NCBI GenBank assembly: GCA_945837185.1
Contig: CAMAMZ010000003.1
Coordinates: forward strand, 1-33,536
Source: an uncultured Bacteroidales bacterium
GTDB taxonomy: Bacteria; Bacteroidota; Bacteroidia; Bacteroidales; Bacteroidaceae
Length of the DNA: 33,536 nucleotides
Direction: 5' to 3'
A program made the translations under genes and the position numbers. Below are positions 16,790 to 23,730 of the stretch, in pieces; within the stretch, counting starts at the first letter, position 1; each line of letters begins with the position of its first letter. The notes below the pieces were generated by a model. The model ran no database searches, was not told the DNA's origin, and saw only the letters and a list, made by a program, of their open reading frames with translations.

Positions 16790-17437
16790 TTATTTCCTCA
16801 AGCCCGCAGCTTTTTCCATTCTGCGTTGCTTGTCCCAGTCAGGGTTATGACGTTTCTGCAGTTCACGTGCCACATCGTCTATCCTTAATCCTTTTTCCGT
16901 GAGCAGCACGATGAGATGATAAAGCATGTCGCCCGCTTCGTAAACCAGATTCTCCTTGCTGCCGTTAGTAGCCTCAATCACCGTTTCCAAACTCTCTTCT
17001 CCCAATTTCTGGGCTATTTTGTTGATACCTTTCTTGAAAAGACTGGTTGTGTAGCTCCCTTCGGGCATTTCCTGATGGCGGCAATCAATAAAATCCTGCA
17101 ACTCTTTGAGAAACAGCACAGGCTCCATGTCGTTTTGTTCGCCCCAGCAAGTGTCGGTACCCTTATGACAGGTAGGTCCTTCGGGATGAACCCTCACCAG
17201 CAAGGTGTCGTTGTCACAGTCATTTTGGATGCTTACCAAATGCAGGAAGTGGCCCGAGGTCTCCCCTTTGGTCCATAGACATTGGCGTGTGCGACTCCAG
17301 AATGTAACGTGTCCTGTCTTAACCGTCATGTCATAAGCTTCCTGGTTCATAAAGCCCAACATCAGTACATTGCGTGTTACGGCATCTTGAATGATGGCCG
17401 GAACAAGTCCTCCCTGTTTATCGAAGTCTATTTTCAT
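16790..17437 (-). CDS. hisIE: Bifunctional phosphoribosyl-AMP cyclohydrolase / phosphoribosyl-ATP pyrophosphatase
   Basis: Carries out histidine steps 2 and 3. The 215-residue protein has the HisI domain first (about 1-110; LMLGFMNQEA, WTKGETSGH, QNDCDNDTLL, PTCHKGTDTCW with metal-binding cysteines). The HisE domain follows (about 115-205; LGEESLETVIEA and YEAGDMLYHLIVLL, the acidic metal-binding motifs). Such I-E fusions are common in bacteria. It lies 13 nt after the hisA-hisF fusion gene. Confidence 0.96.
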   Translation of the reverse strand: MKIDFDKQGGLVPAIIQDAVTRNVLMLGFMNQEAYDMTVKTGHVTFWSRTRQCLWTKGETSGHFLHLVSIQNDCDNDTLLVRVHPEGPTCHKGTDTCWGEQNDMEPVLFLKELQDFIDCRHQEMPEGSYTTSLFKKGINKIAQKLGEESLETVIEATNGSKENLVYEAGDMLYHLIVLLTEKGLRIDDVARELQKRHNPDWDKQRRMEKAAGLRK

Positions 17438-17450
17438 TTTGTGTCAATTA

Positions 17451-18923
17451 TCAAATTCTAATATTAATACCCTCCTGTTGCAAATACTGTTTCAGGGTGG
17501 GTATGGGAATCTCTCCAAAATGGAAGACACTTGCGGCAAGCGCTGCATCGGCCTTTCCCTGTAGGAACACATCTCTGAAATGTTCCTTCTTTCCGGCCCC
17601 TCCGCTGGCAATGACCGGAATGGAAAGCATGTCAGCCAGTTGTGCCAGAGCCTCATTGGCAAAGCCATCTTTCACACCATCATGGTTCATGCTTGTAAAG
17701 AGAATTTCGCCTGCGCCACGTTGCTCCACCTCTTTGGCCCAATCAAACAGGCGCAGGTGGGTGCGCTCCCTTCCTCCTTTTATATAGCAATACCAGTCGT
17801 TGCCTTCCTGTTTGGCATCGATGGCGCACACACATACTTGCGAACCGAACTTTTGGGTTATTTCGTTAATGAGGTTAGGATTGCGAATGGCAGCGGAATT
17901 AACGCTCACCTTATCGGCTCCTGCATAGAGCAGCCGTTCCACGTCGGCAAGCTCGTTGATGCCACCACCTACGGTAAACGGGATATTTATTTCCTGCGCC
18001 ACCTTTGTAACCATATCGGTAAAGGTTTTCCTTCCTTCATAGCTGGCCGTTATGTCTAAAAAGACAAGTTCGTCGGCACCAGCTTCGCTATAGGCTTTGC
18101 CCAAGGCAATAGGGTCGCCGGCTTGCCGAAGGTTGACGAAATTCGTGCCCTTTACGGTCATTCCATCTTTGACATCCAGACAAGGAATGATTCGCTTGGC
18201 CAATCCTTTGGGCATGGGGAGCTGCTCGGCATGAATATGCCCCTCGTAGAAAGCTTTGCCGAAGACAACGGCAGGAATGCCGGCTGCCTCCAGTTTGAGG
18301 ATATCTTCATTAGAAGAAACACCTCCGCTTGCTATAAGATTCAAATGAGGATATGTGGCCATGATTTGCTGATACAGTTCGATGGCAGGTCCCTGCAAAG
18401 TACCGTCTTTGCTTATTTCCGTACACAACACATGCAAGACCCCTTTGTTCACATATTGCTCCAGAAAAGGCAACAAGTCTTGCTGTGAGTCTTCCTTCCA
18501 TCCGTTGATGGAGATTTTCCCGTTTCTCACATCAGCGCCCAATATCAGTTTCTCCGGACCATAGATGTCCAACCAATGCAGGAAAACATCAGGTTGGGTT
18601 ACGGCGATGCTGCCTACTGTTACCATCGATGCGCCCGCGTTGAAGGCTTTTTCTATATCACTTTCGCTCTTGATGCCACCTCCAAAATCAACCTTAAGAT
18701 GGGTTGCGGCTGTTATGGCACGAAGCACATCGTCGTTAACGATGTGTCGGGATTTTGCTCCATCGAGATCCACAACGTGCAACCTTCTGAACCCAAGCTG
18801 CTCGAAATGCCGGGCCACTTCAACAGGATTGTCGTTGTACACGGTCTTGCAATTGTAGTCGCCTTTGGTGAGGCGAACACACTGGCCGTTAATGATGTCA
18901 ATGGCAGGTATTAATTCTATCAT
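17451..18923 (-). CDS. hisAF: HisA-HisF fusion: ProFAR isomerase joined to imidazole glycerol phosphate synthase cyclase subunit
   Basis: One 490-codon frame encodes two complete TIM-barrel histidine enzymes. Residues 1-236 are HisA (IELIPAIDI, VDLDGA, VDFGGGIKS, LIASGGVS) with catalytic aspartates D9 and D131. Residues 240-490 are HisF (LAKRIIPCLDVKDG, GADELVFLDI, FTVGGGI, SMNHDGVKDG) with D250 and D369, matching Asp11 and Asp130 of stand-alone HisF. The joint HAEQLPMPKG replaces the last few HisA residues and the HisF initiator Met, so almost no linker has been added. The in-frame ATG at 18215 (residue 237) could still start a separate HisF. The gene overlaps the hisH stop by 4 nt and precedes hisIE by 13 nt. 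In most bacteria the two are separate adjacent genes. Confidence 0.93.
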   Translation of the reverse strand: MIELIPAIDIINGQCVRLTKGDYNCKTVYNDNPVEVARHFEQLGFRRLHVVDLDGAKSRHIVNDDVLRAITAATHLKVDFGGGIKSESDIEKAFNAGASMVTVGSIAVTQPDVFLHWLDIYGPEKLILGADVRNGKISINGWKEDSQQDLLPFLEQYVNKGVLHVLCTEISKDGTLQGPAIELYQQIMATYPHLNLIASGGVSSNEDILKLEAAGIPAVVFGKAFYEGHIHAEQLPMPKGLAKRIIPCLDVKDGMTVKGTNFVNLRQAGDPIALGKAYSEAGADELVFLDITASYEGRKTFTDMVTKVAQEINIPFTVGGGINELADVERLLYAGADKVSVNSAAIRNPNLINEITQKFGSQVCVCAIDAKQEGNDWYCYIKGGRERTHLRLFDWAKEVEQRGAGEILFTSMNHDGVKDGFANEALAQLADMLSIPVIASGGAGKKEHFRDVFLQGKADAALAASVFHFGEIPIPTLKQYLQQEGINIRI

Positions 18924-19513
18924 AGCTCAAGGAAGTTCTTAAGGATTTGTTCACCCACTTTGCCACTTTTTTCCGGATGGAATTGTGTGGCATAGAAATT
19001 GTCTTTGTGCAAACAAGCGCTATAAGGATGAATATAGTCAGCGCGGGCAATGGTCCATGGGCACAGAGGCACATAGAAACTATGCACAAAATACACGTAG
19101 GGATGGGTGCCGAGATTTGAAAGCAAAGGAGAGTCCCCTGTGGGTTGTAGCATGTTCCATCCCATAGCCGGCACTTTATCTTCGTGTCGCTGTGGTATGA
19201 ACCGTTTCACATCGGTAGGGAAAACACCTATACAGTCGGTGTTGCCTTCTTCGGAATGGCGGCACAACAACTGTTGGCCGATACAAATTCCCAATACCGG
19301 TTGTTTCAAGTCGCGGATAAGACAGTCCAAATGGTGTTCACGCAGATAGCGCATCGTGGTGCTTGCTTCTCCCTGCCCCGGGAAAAGTATTTTGTCAGCG
19401 GCCATCAACTGCTCTGCGTTGTCTGTGAGTATTGGGGTTATCCCCAATCTTTTCAAGGCATTGACAACAGAATAGATGTTGCCTGCATTGTATTTTACGA
19501 TTGCAACTTCCAA
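18920..19513 (-). CDS. hisH: Imidazole glycerol phosphate synthase, glutamine amidotransferase subunit
   Basis: HisH hydrolyses glutamine and channels ammonia to HisF, which closes the imidazole ring. The 197-residue class I amidotransferase has an N-terminal IVKYNAGN, the oxyanion/P-loop region FPGQGEAS, the nucleophilic Cys in LGICIGQQLL, and His-Glu in TQFHPEKSG. The usual GMQ after the nucleophile is GQQ here, a mild deviation. It is the first gene of the hisH-hisAF-hisIE unit and its stop overlaps the hisAF start by 4 nt. Confidence 0.95.
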   Translation of the reverse strand: MEVAIVKYNAGNIYSVVNALKRLGITPILTDNAEQLMAADKILFPGQGEASTTMRYLREHHLDCLIRDLKQPVLGICIGQQLLCRHSEEGNTDCIGVFPTDVKRFIPQRHEDKVPAMGWNMLQPTGDSPLLSNLGTHPYVYFVHSFYVPLCPWTIARADYIHPYSACLHKDNFYATQFHPEKSGKVGEQILKNFLEL

Positions 19514-19544
19514 TTTCCTTTACACTTGTTGAATATTCCAAGTG

Positions 19545-19552
19545 CAAAGTTA
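19545..19552 (-). promoter_or_regulatory. -7 promoter box before hisH
   Basis: TAACTTTG on the minus strand matches TAnnTTTG and lies 31 nt upstream of the hisH ATG. I find no TTTG at the proper distance, so the -33 element is weak or absent. Confidence 0.55.
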
Positions 19553-19591
19553 CAAATTTCTTTTAATATATAGTAGTAAACTTCCTTTTTT

Positions 19592-20125
19592 TTACGCTTC
19601 TTTCTCTTCCGGGCCTTTGAGAATGATGCTGGTAGCCCCTATGGTAAAGAGTGTGCCGTCGGTAATGACGCGTCGCTCCTTATCGCCTAAAATCTCATTG
19701 TCAACAAAGGTACCGGTATAACTCGGGCCATCACGTAAAACATATTTCAATTGGCCTTTCTTATCTCTCGACACATTTATCACGCAATGGGTGATGTCTA
19801 TGCTCGGGTCGACGGTTTCTATAGCGCAGTTTACGCGACTGTCTTTCATGTAGCGACCAATAATGTTGTCGCCCATCTTCAACGGTATGATCTGCTTGTA
19901 ATGAAACACGTTTTCAATCACTACCAACGAGCCAAAGGGAGTATCGCCGCTTTCTTCTTCCGGGTGTTCATCACGTTGCAAGTTGCGGAGTTTCGACACC
20001 CCAATTCTTATTCCGAATTGTTTGCCACACTCGCCACACTCAAAAACAAGAGATTGGCCATCCTTGTATTTCGTTTCGTCGAAGAGAATATAGCTGTCGC
20101 ACTTAGGGCATTTCACTCGCTTCAT
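19592..20125 (-). CDS. Zinc-ribbon + FHA domain protein
   Basis: The 177-residue protein has an N-terminal zinc ribbon with C6, C9, C30 and C33 (CPKC and CGEC). A forkhead-associated fold follows (about 70-172), with the phosphothreonine-binding pattern NIIGRY, a Ser/His pair in PSIDITHCVINV, and GTFVDNEIL. FHA domains read phosphothreonine or act as fixed protein-interaction modules. No kinase gene is nearby. Its start overlaps the stop of the HU-CCDC81/SPOR gene by 4 nt, so the two are probably translated together and may act together. The gene seems cytoplasmic: no signal peptide or membrane helix is seen. Confidence 0.82.
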   Translation of the reverse strand: MKRVKCPKCDSYILFDETKYKDGQSLVFECGECGKQFGIRIGVSKLRNLQRDEHPEEESGDTPFGSLVVIENVFHYKQIIPLKMGDNIIGRYMKDSRVNCAIETVDPSIDITHCVINVSRDKKGQLKYVLRDGPSYTGTFVDNEILGDKERRVITDGTLFTIGATSIILKGPEEKEA

Positions 20126-21159
20126 GATTCCTTAATTCTTGTCACCCAACAATCGCTGAAACACTCATCTTGCTGTAGCTTGTGCATGGTCCGATAAGCT
20201 TCGCTTTCCGTTGCATATCTGCCATAAACGACACGGGTGTTATGGTTATGTGTGATCGACTCAGCTTCTTGCAGACCCCTGTTCTTAAGTTCCTGGGCAT
20301 AACGTTCAGCGTTGCTGCGGGTAACCCTGCTGCAAAGCACTACGGTATAGAATGCATCATTCTTTTCAGGTGCGGGATGCAATGCTGCCTGTGTTGCTTT
20401 ATTGTCGCTGCTTTCCTTTGCTGTGTTTGTAGTAGAGGAGTTAGTCAACGACATCTCTTCTGCCTGTTTGCCGAGTGTAGGGGCGTTGGGTTGCAAACCC
20501 GTGGGAGTCTGCACCACAGCCTTTGGCAGTAGGTCGTACAAGATTCCCGTATCGGCCAAGTTCTTATTGTTTGTAGAACTGCCGTTTCCAATGCGTGAAG
20601 GATACAAAAGGAACACTATTGCCACAATGCAAGCCGCTGCCACATAGCGTAAAGAACTAATTTTCAATGATACACCGTGGGGTTCATCATCGCTGTCAGA
20701 ATAGGGATAATCTGCTTGAGCAGAACAGGTAGCTGTGGTTTGCAGGGGTAGCATGTCGAACGAACTTAAACCATATAGGTCTGGCGTGAGGATGCCGGCC
20801 TCGCAAGGGCTGAATTCATATTTGCCTTCTTTGTTCAGCTTAATGGTACCAATATCGTTCAGTTCGTAGAATCCTTGGTTGTCAATGTGTTGCTTCAACT
20901 CGCGAACCTCATCGGCTATGCGTCGCAAAGCCTCTGGATAGCTAATGTCGTAAGCCTCAATATAGGATTGTGCTAAAAGAGAATCGTTGAGTGTGAGTTG
21001 TGGATTGAATCCTAAAGTTCTCTGCGGCGGCAAGAACAATCCATCCTCGTCGTCGTATCGCGCATCCACATGATGAGCCATGAATCCTCCAAAGTTGGGG
21101 ACAATCACGCAATCATTGCTCAAAAGTAGAATTTCGATATGTCTTTCCAATTCAATCAT
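20122..21159 (-). CDS. HU-CCDC81-type / SPOR domain membrane protein
   Basis: The 345-residue protein starts with the Bacteroidota HU-CCDC81 double module (about 1-135; LSNDCVIVPNFGGFMAHH, RTLGFNPQLTLNDSLLAQS, NDIGTIKLNKEGKYEF), related to the HU/IHF fold. A low-complexity stretch is followed by one membrane helix (about 170-188; RYVAAACIVAIVFLLYP) and a Ser/Thr/Asn/Gln-rich linker. A C-terminal SPOR domain (about 268-343; FYTVVLCSRVTRSNAERYA, RVVYGRYATESEA) should bind denuded septal peptidoglycan. The topology suggests a cytoplasmic HU-like part linked through the inner membrane to a periplasmic SPOR part. Its promoter abuts the start codon, and it overlaps the FHA gene by 4 nt. Confidence 0.87.
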   Translation of the reverse strand: MIELERHIEILLLSNDCVIVPNFGGFMAHHVDARYDDEDGLFLPPQRTLGFNPQLTLNDSLLAQSYIEAYDISYPEALRRIADEVRELKQHIDNQGFYELNDIGTIKLNKEGKYEFSPCEAGILTPDLYGLSSFDMLPLQTTATCSAQADYPYSDSDDEPHGVSLKISSLRYVAAACIVAIVFLLYPSRIGNGSSTNNKNLADTGILYDLLPKAVVQTPTGLQPNAPTLGKQAEEMSLTNSSTTNTAKESSDNKATQAALHPAPEKNDAFYTVVLCSRVTRSNAERYAQELKNRGLQEAESITHNHNTRVVYGRYATESEAYRTMHKLQQDECFSDCWVTRIKES

Positions 21160-21163
21160 GCTG

Positions 21164-21195
21164 CAAAATTAGTGTTTTTTGGTTTAAGAAACAAA
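21164..21195 (-). promoter_or_regulatory. Promoter abutting the HU-CCDC81/SPOR gene start
   Basis: On the minus strand TTTG (21195-21192), 20 nt, then TAATTTTG (21171-21164) form a full consensus promoter. Only 4 nt separate the -7 box from the ATG at 21159, so the transcript is predicted to be leaderless or nearly so. Confidence 0.7.
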
Positions 21196-21305
21196 CATTT
21201 CATTTGTTTTTTTCTCGTCTTCTTTTGGGGTGTGAAGCCATTTTCTTCATACTCAATGGGTTTGCTGAAAAAGTGAATTTTTGCAAATCTCTTTTGGCTT
21301 TGCTG

Positions 21306-21371
21306 GTGTCTTGTTTTTGCCAAACAGATGTCTTGTTTTTGCCAAACAGGTGTTTTGTTTTTGCCAAACAG
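21306..21371. repeat. Three tandem copies of a 22-bp repeat
   Basis: Units at 21306-21327, 21328-21349 and 21350-21371 share the core CTTGTTTTTGCCAAACAG, with single-base variation (first base A/G; TTTT for TCTT in the third copy). There are no spacers, so this is not CRISPR. The core TTTTTGCCAAACA may be a protein-binding or recombination-prone sequence. Confidence 0.9.
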
Positions 21372-21497
21372 AAGGGTGGGGTTGGTGAAAGAATGTTTGC
21401 TCTCGGCGAAACAGGTATAATGCTTGGGCAACTTACAAGCATGCCACGGATAACAAGACTATCGGAATGAAGAGATAAGGTGCATGCATCATATCGC

Positions 21498-22688
21498 TTA
21501 AATGTGGAAACGGTATTGTTTCTTGGCACGCTGGGGGGTAGGTGAACCAAAGGAACTGGAAAAACTGCCACCACCGGCTTTGCCACGATATTGTGACCAG
21601 CGTTGCTTGATGCGTTCCACATAGTCAACGGTTTCGTTTCCTCGCATATATCCATACTTCACGATAGGATCTTTATAATAAGCGGGGTCGCGTAGTTTCA
21701 GTACATAAGGAGCAACTTCCGACCAGCGGTGTGTATTGCGACCATTCTTTTTGGCCAGCGCCATGGCATCTCTAACATGATGATAGCCACCGTTGTAACA
21801 TGCCAAAACAAACCATGTGCGTTCCATCTTCTCCGGGATGTCACGTAGCTTGGCATCGAGGTCGGCCATGTATCGGGTTGCTGCCGCAATATTGGGTTCC
21901 GGTTCAAACAGTTGTGCTCTTGACAATCCCAGGCGGTCGGCAGTTTCCGGCATAATCTGCATCAGTCCGCAAGCACCAACCCACGAACGTGCTTTAGGGT
22001 CGAAAGTAGATTCCTGATAGCATTGTGCCGCAAGCAAACGCCAATCTATTCTTGCTGTAGGTGCATGCTTTTGGAACAGGTGGTCGTAGGTGGATATAAC
22101 GCCGGTCTTACTGTTTAACATAGGGGCATAGACATGTCGTTTCACCCGGGCTGTAGAAAACATTTCCTGTTCCTCTTTTTTTACTTTGTCAAGCAGGGAG
22201 GGCTTGAACCAATTGTCGATGGTGTCGGCCAAAGAGGGATTGTTTGCCGCAACACCCCATGCAATTGATGCTTTGTCGCCAGGTTTCTTTCCGCAAATTC
22301 TAATGCCTTTCAAAACCTTGTTGAGATGGATGGCAATCACATCACCTTCACCTTTTTTAAGTCTGTTGAGAAGGTCTGTGGTATCTTTGCATACCTCTAC
22401 ACGAAGCGATACACCCAAGGTTTGGGCAAATTTCTCGCATAACAGATATTGGGTTCCCATCCCCCTGCCATGGTATTCGTAGTAGGTGTCGGGACCGTTG
22501 AGTGTCAAGATAATAAGTTCGCCATTGGCCTGAATGTCAGCAAGTGTAAACGCATCAGTAACAGTATCCGCATCTTCATGTAGTGGCGTACCCCATGGCG
22601 TGAGCTCCTGTTTCTTTTCCTTGCTACAGGCACCTGTCATGAGCAGAAAACACAACAATAGTATCGTATAGAAGATGGATAATCGCAT
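21498..22688 (-). CDS. MltF-like lipoprotein: solute-binding domain + lytic transglycosylase
   Basis: Cleaves the glycan strand of peptidoglycan by the SLT mechanism. From the ATG at 22688 the 396-residue product starts MRLSIFYTILLLCFLLM and has the lipobox TGAC with acylated Cys-21. A periplasmic SBP-3-like domain (about 45-180) and a C-terminal SLT domain follow, with catalytic Glu in CYQES (about 226), GLMQIMPETA and ACYNGG. This layout is that of MltF. An upstream in-frame start at 22727 is rejected because it lies inside the predicted promoter. The C-terminal tail is Gly/Ser/Lys-rich. It is divergent from hisG, with overlapping promoter elements. Confidence 0.9.
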   Translation of the reverse strand: MRLSIFYTILLLCFLLMTGACSKEKKQELTPWGTPLHEDADTVTDAFTLADIQANGELIILTLNGPDTYYEYHGRGMGTQYLLCEKFAQTLGVSLRVEVCKDTTDLLNRLKKGEGDVIAIHLNKVLKGIRICGKKPGDKASIAWGVAANNPSLADTIDNWFKPSLLDKVKKEEQEMFSTARVKRHVYAPMLNSKTGVISTYDHLFQKHAPTARIDWRLLAAQCYQESTFDPKARSWVGACGLMQIMPETADRLGLSRAQLFEPEPNIAAATRYMADLDAKLRDIPEKMERTWFVLACYNGGYHHVRDAMALAKKNGRNTHRWSEVAPYVLKLRDPAYYKDPIVKYGYMRGNETVDYVERIKQRWSQYRGKAGGGSFSSSFGSPTPQRAKKQYRFHI

Positions 22689-22697
22689 AACAGCCGA

Positions 22698-22728
22698 CAA
22701 AGTTACAACATAATTTGCAGGTATCAAA
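22698..22728 (-). promoter_or_regulatory. Promoter of the MltF-like gene
   Basis: On the minus strand TTTG (22728-22725), 19 nt, then TAACTTTG (22705-22698). The ATG at 22688 is 9 nt beyond the -7 box, so the leader is only a few nucleotides. This promoter interleaves with that of hisG on the other strand. Confidence 0.7.
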
Positions 22729-22745
22729 GGATTTGATTACTTTTG
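22714..22745 (+). promoter_or_regulatory. Promoter of hisGDC
   Basis: TTTG (22714-22717), exactly 20 nt, then TACTTTTG (22738-22745), a full match to the Bacteroidota consensus. The hisG ATG is 33 nt beyond the -7 box. No histidine-rich leader peptide or attenuator is visible in the short leader. Confidence 0.75.
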
Positions 22746-22778
22746 CATTGGAATTTATTAATTATAGCTTTATAAACT

Positions 22779-23630
22779 ATGTTGCGAATTGCCGTACAGT
22801 CAAAAGGTCGTCTCTTTGACGATACCATGAATTTATTGGCAGAAGCGGATATCAAGATTAGCGCTTCGAAACGCACGCTGCTGGTGCAGTCAGCTAATTT
22901 CCCTTTGGAAGTTTTGTATTTGCGTGACGATGATATCCCTCAAAGTGTAGCCAATGGTGTAGCAGATCTTGGTGTGGTAGGTGAAAATGAATATGTGGAG
23001 CGTTGCGAGGATGCTGAAATCGTATCACGTCTCGGCTTTAGCAAATGCCGCCTTTCATTGGCACTTCCCAAAGATATCGACTATCATGGTTTGGAGTGGT
23101 TTGAAGGAAAAAAAATAGCCACTTCTTACCCCGTGATACTCCGCCGTTTCTTGGATGAGCACCATATTCATGCCGATATTCATGTGATTACCGGTAGTGT
23201 GGAAATATCGCCCGGTATAGGTTTGGCAGATGCCATCTTTGATATTGTGAGCAGCGGTTCGACATTGGTTAGCAACAACCTGCGCGAAGTGGCTGTTGTG
23301 ATGAAAAGCGAGGCTCTCCTGATAGCCAATAAAGGAATCACAGCGGAAAAACGCAAGATTCTGCAAGAAATGTTGTTCCGTTTTGAAGCTGTACGCAATG
23401 CTGAAGACAAGAAGTATGTGCGCATGAATGCTCCGAAGGAACATCTGCAGGAAATTATTCAAGTGCTGCCTGGCCTGAAGAGTCCTACCATCATTCCTCT
23501 TGCCGACGATGCATGGTGTTCGGTGCATGCGGTGCTTGACCAGAATAGGTTTTGGGAGATTATAGGCAAACTCAAGGAATTGGGTGCGCAGGGCATCTTG
23601 GTTACGCCCATCGAGAAGATGATTTTGTAG
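22779..23630 (+). CDS. hisG: ATP phosphoribosyltransferase, long form
   Basis: First and normally feedback-controlled step of histidine synthesis, joining ATP and PRPP. The 283-residue protein is the long HisG_L type: two periplasmic-binding-like catalytic domains (RIAVQSKGRL, VANGVADLGVVGENEY, and the PRPP loop around DIVSSGSTLVSNNL). An ACT-like regulatory domain ends the protein (about 210-283, ADDAWCSVHAVLDQ and KELGAQGILVTPIEKMIL). A HisZ partner is therefore not needed. It opens the hisG-hisD-hisC plus-strand unit. Confidence 0.97.
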   Translation: MLRIAVQSKGRLFDDTMNLLAEADIKISASKRTLLVQSANFPLEVLYLRDDDIPQSVANGVADLGVVGENEYVERCEDAEIVSRLGFSKCRLSLALPKDIDYHGLEWFEGKKIATSYPVILRRFLDEHHIHADIHVITGSVEISPGIGLADAIFDIVSSGSTLVSNNLREVAVVMKSEALLIANKGITAEKRKILQEMLFRFEAVRNAEDKKYVRMNAPKEHLQEIIQVLPGLKSPTIIPLADDAWCSVHAVLDQNRFWEIIGKLKELGAQGILVTPIEKMIL

Positions 23631-23647
23631 AAGTGGCGTGTGAATTG

Positions 23648-23678
23648 TGCCACCTATATAATAATAAATTAGGTGGCA
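23648..23678 (+). promoter_or_regulatory. Hairpin between hisG and hisD
   Basis: Perfect 9-bp inverted repeat TGCCACCTA (23648-23656) / TAGGTGGCA (23670-23678) with a 13-nt AT-only loop, 17 nt after the hisG stop. No T-run follows, so it is probably not a terminator. It could stabilise the hisG mRNA end or set relative hisG/hisD expression. Confidence 0.5.
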
Positions 23679-23730
23679 ACAGTTGTGTCGCCTTGTTATA
23701 AATGAAATGAATCACATGGAATGCAATAAT

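Larger units (their letters stand above)
21160..21497. other. Gene-free stretch with promoter and tandem repeats
   Basis: This 338-nt stretch separates the SPOR gene start from the end of the MltF-like gene. Its left end holds the SPOR-gene promoter. The middle holds three 22-bp tandem repeats plus degenerate look-alikes (for example GGCGAAACAGGT near 21408). The right end carries nothing I recognise. A 91-codon open frame crosses the region on the minus strand but translates the repeat itself and I do not accept it. Confidence 0.6.

Noticed and set aside
21306..21371. Possible CRISPR array
   Set aside because: The units are contiguous with no spacers, only three copies, and no cas genes are present.
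21156..21431. 91-codon open frame on the minus strand upstream of the SPOR gene
   Set aside because: Its peptide is largely a translation of the 22-bp tandem repeat, it runs through the SPOR-gene promoter and overlaps that gene's start.
22689..22727. N-terminal extension of the MltF-like protein (start at 22727)
   Set aside because: The extension would lie upstream of the predicted transcription start and would bury the lipoprotein signal peptide.
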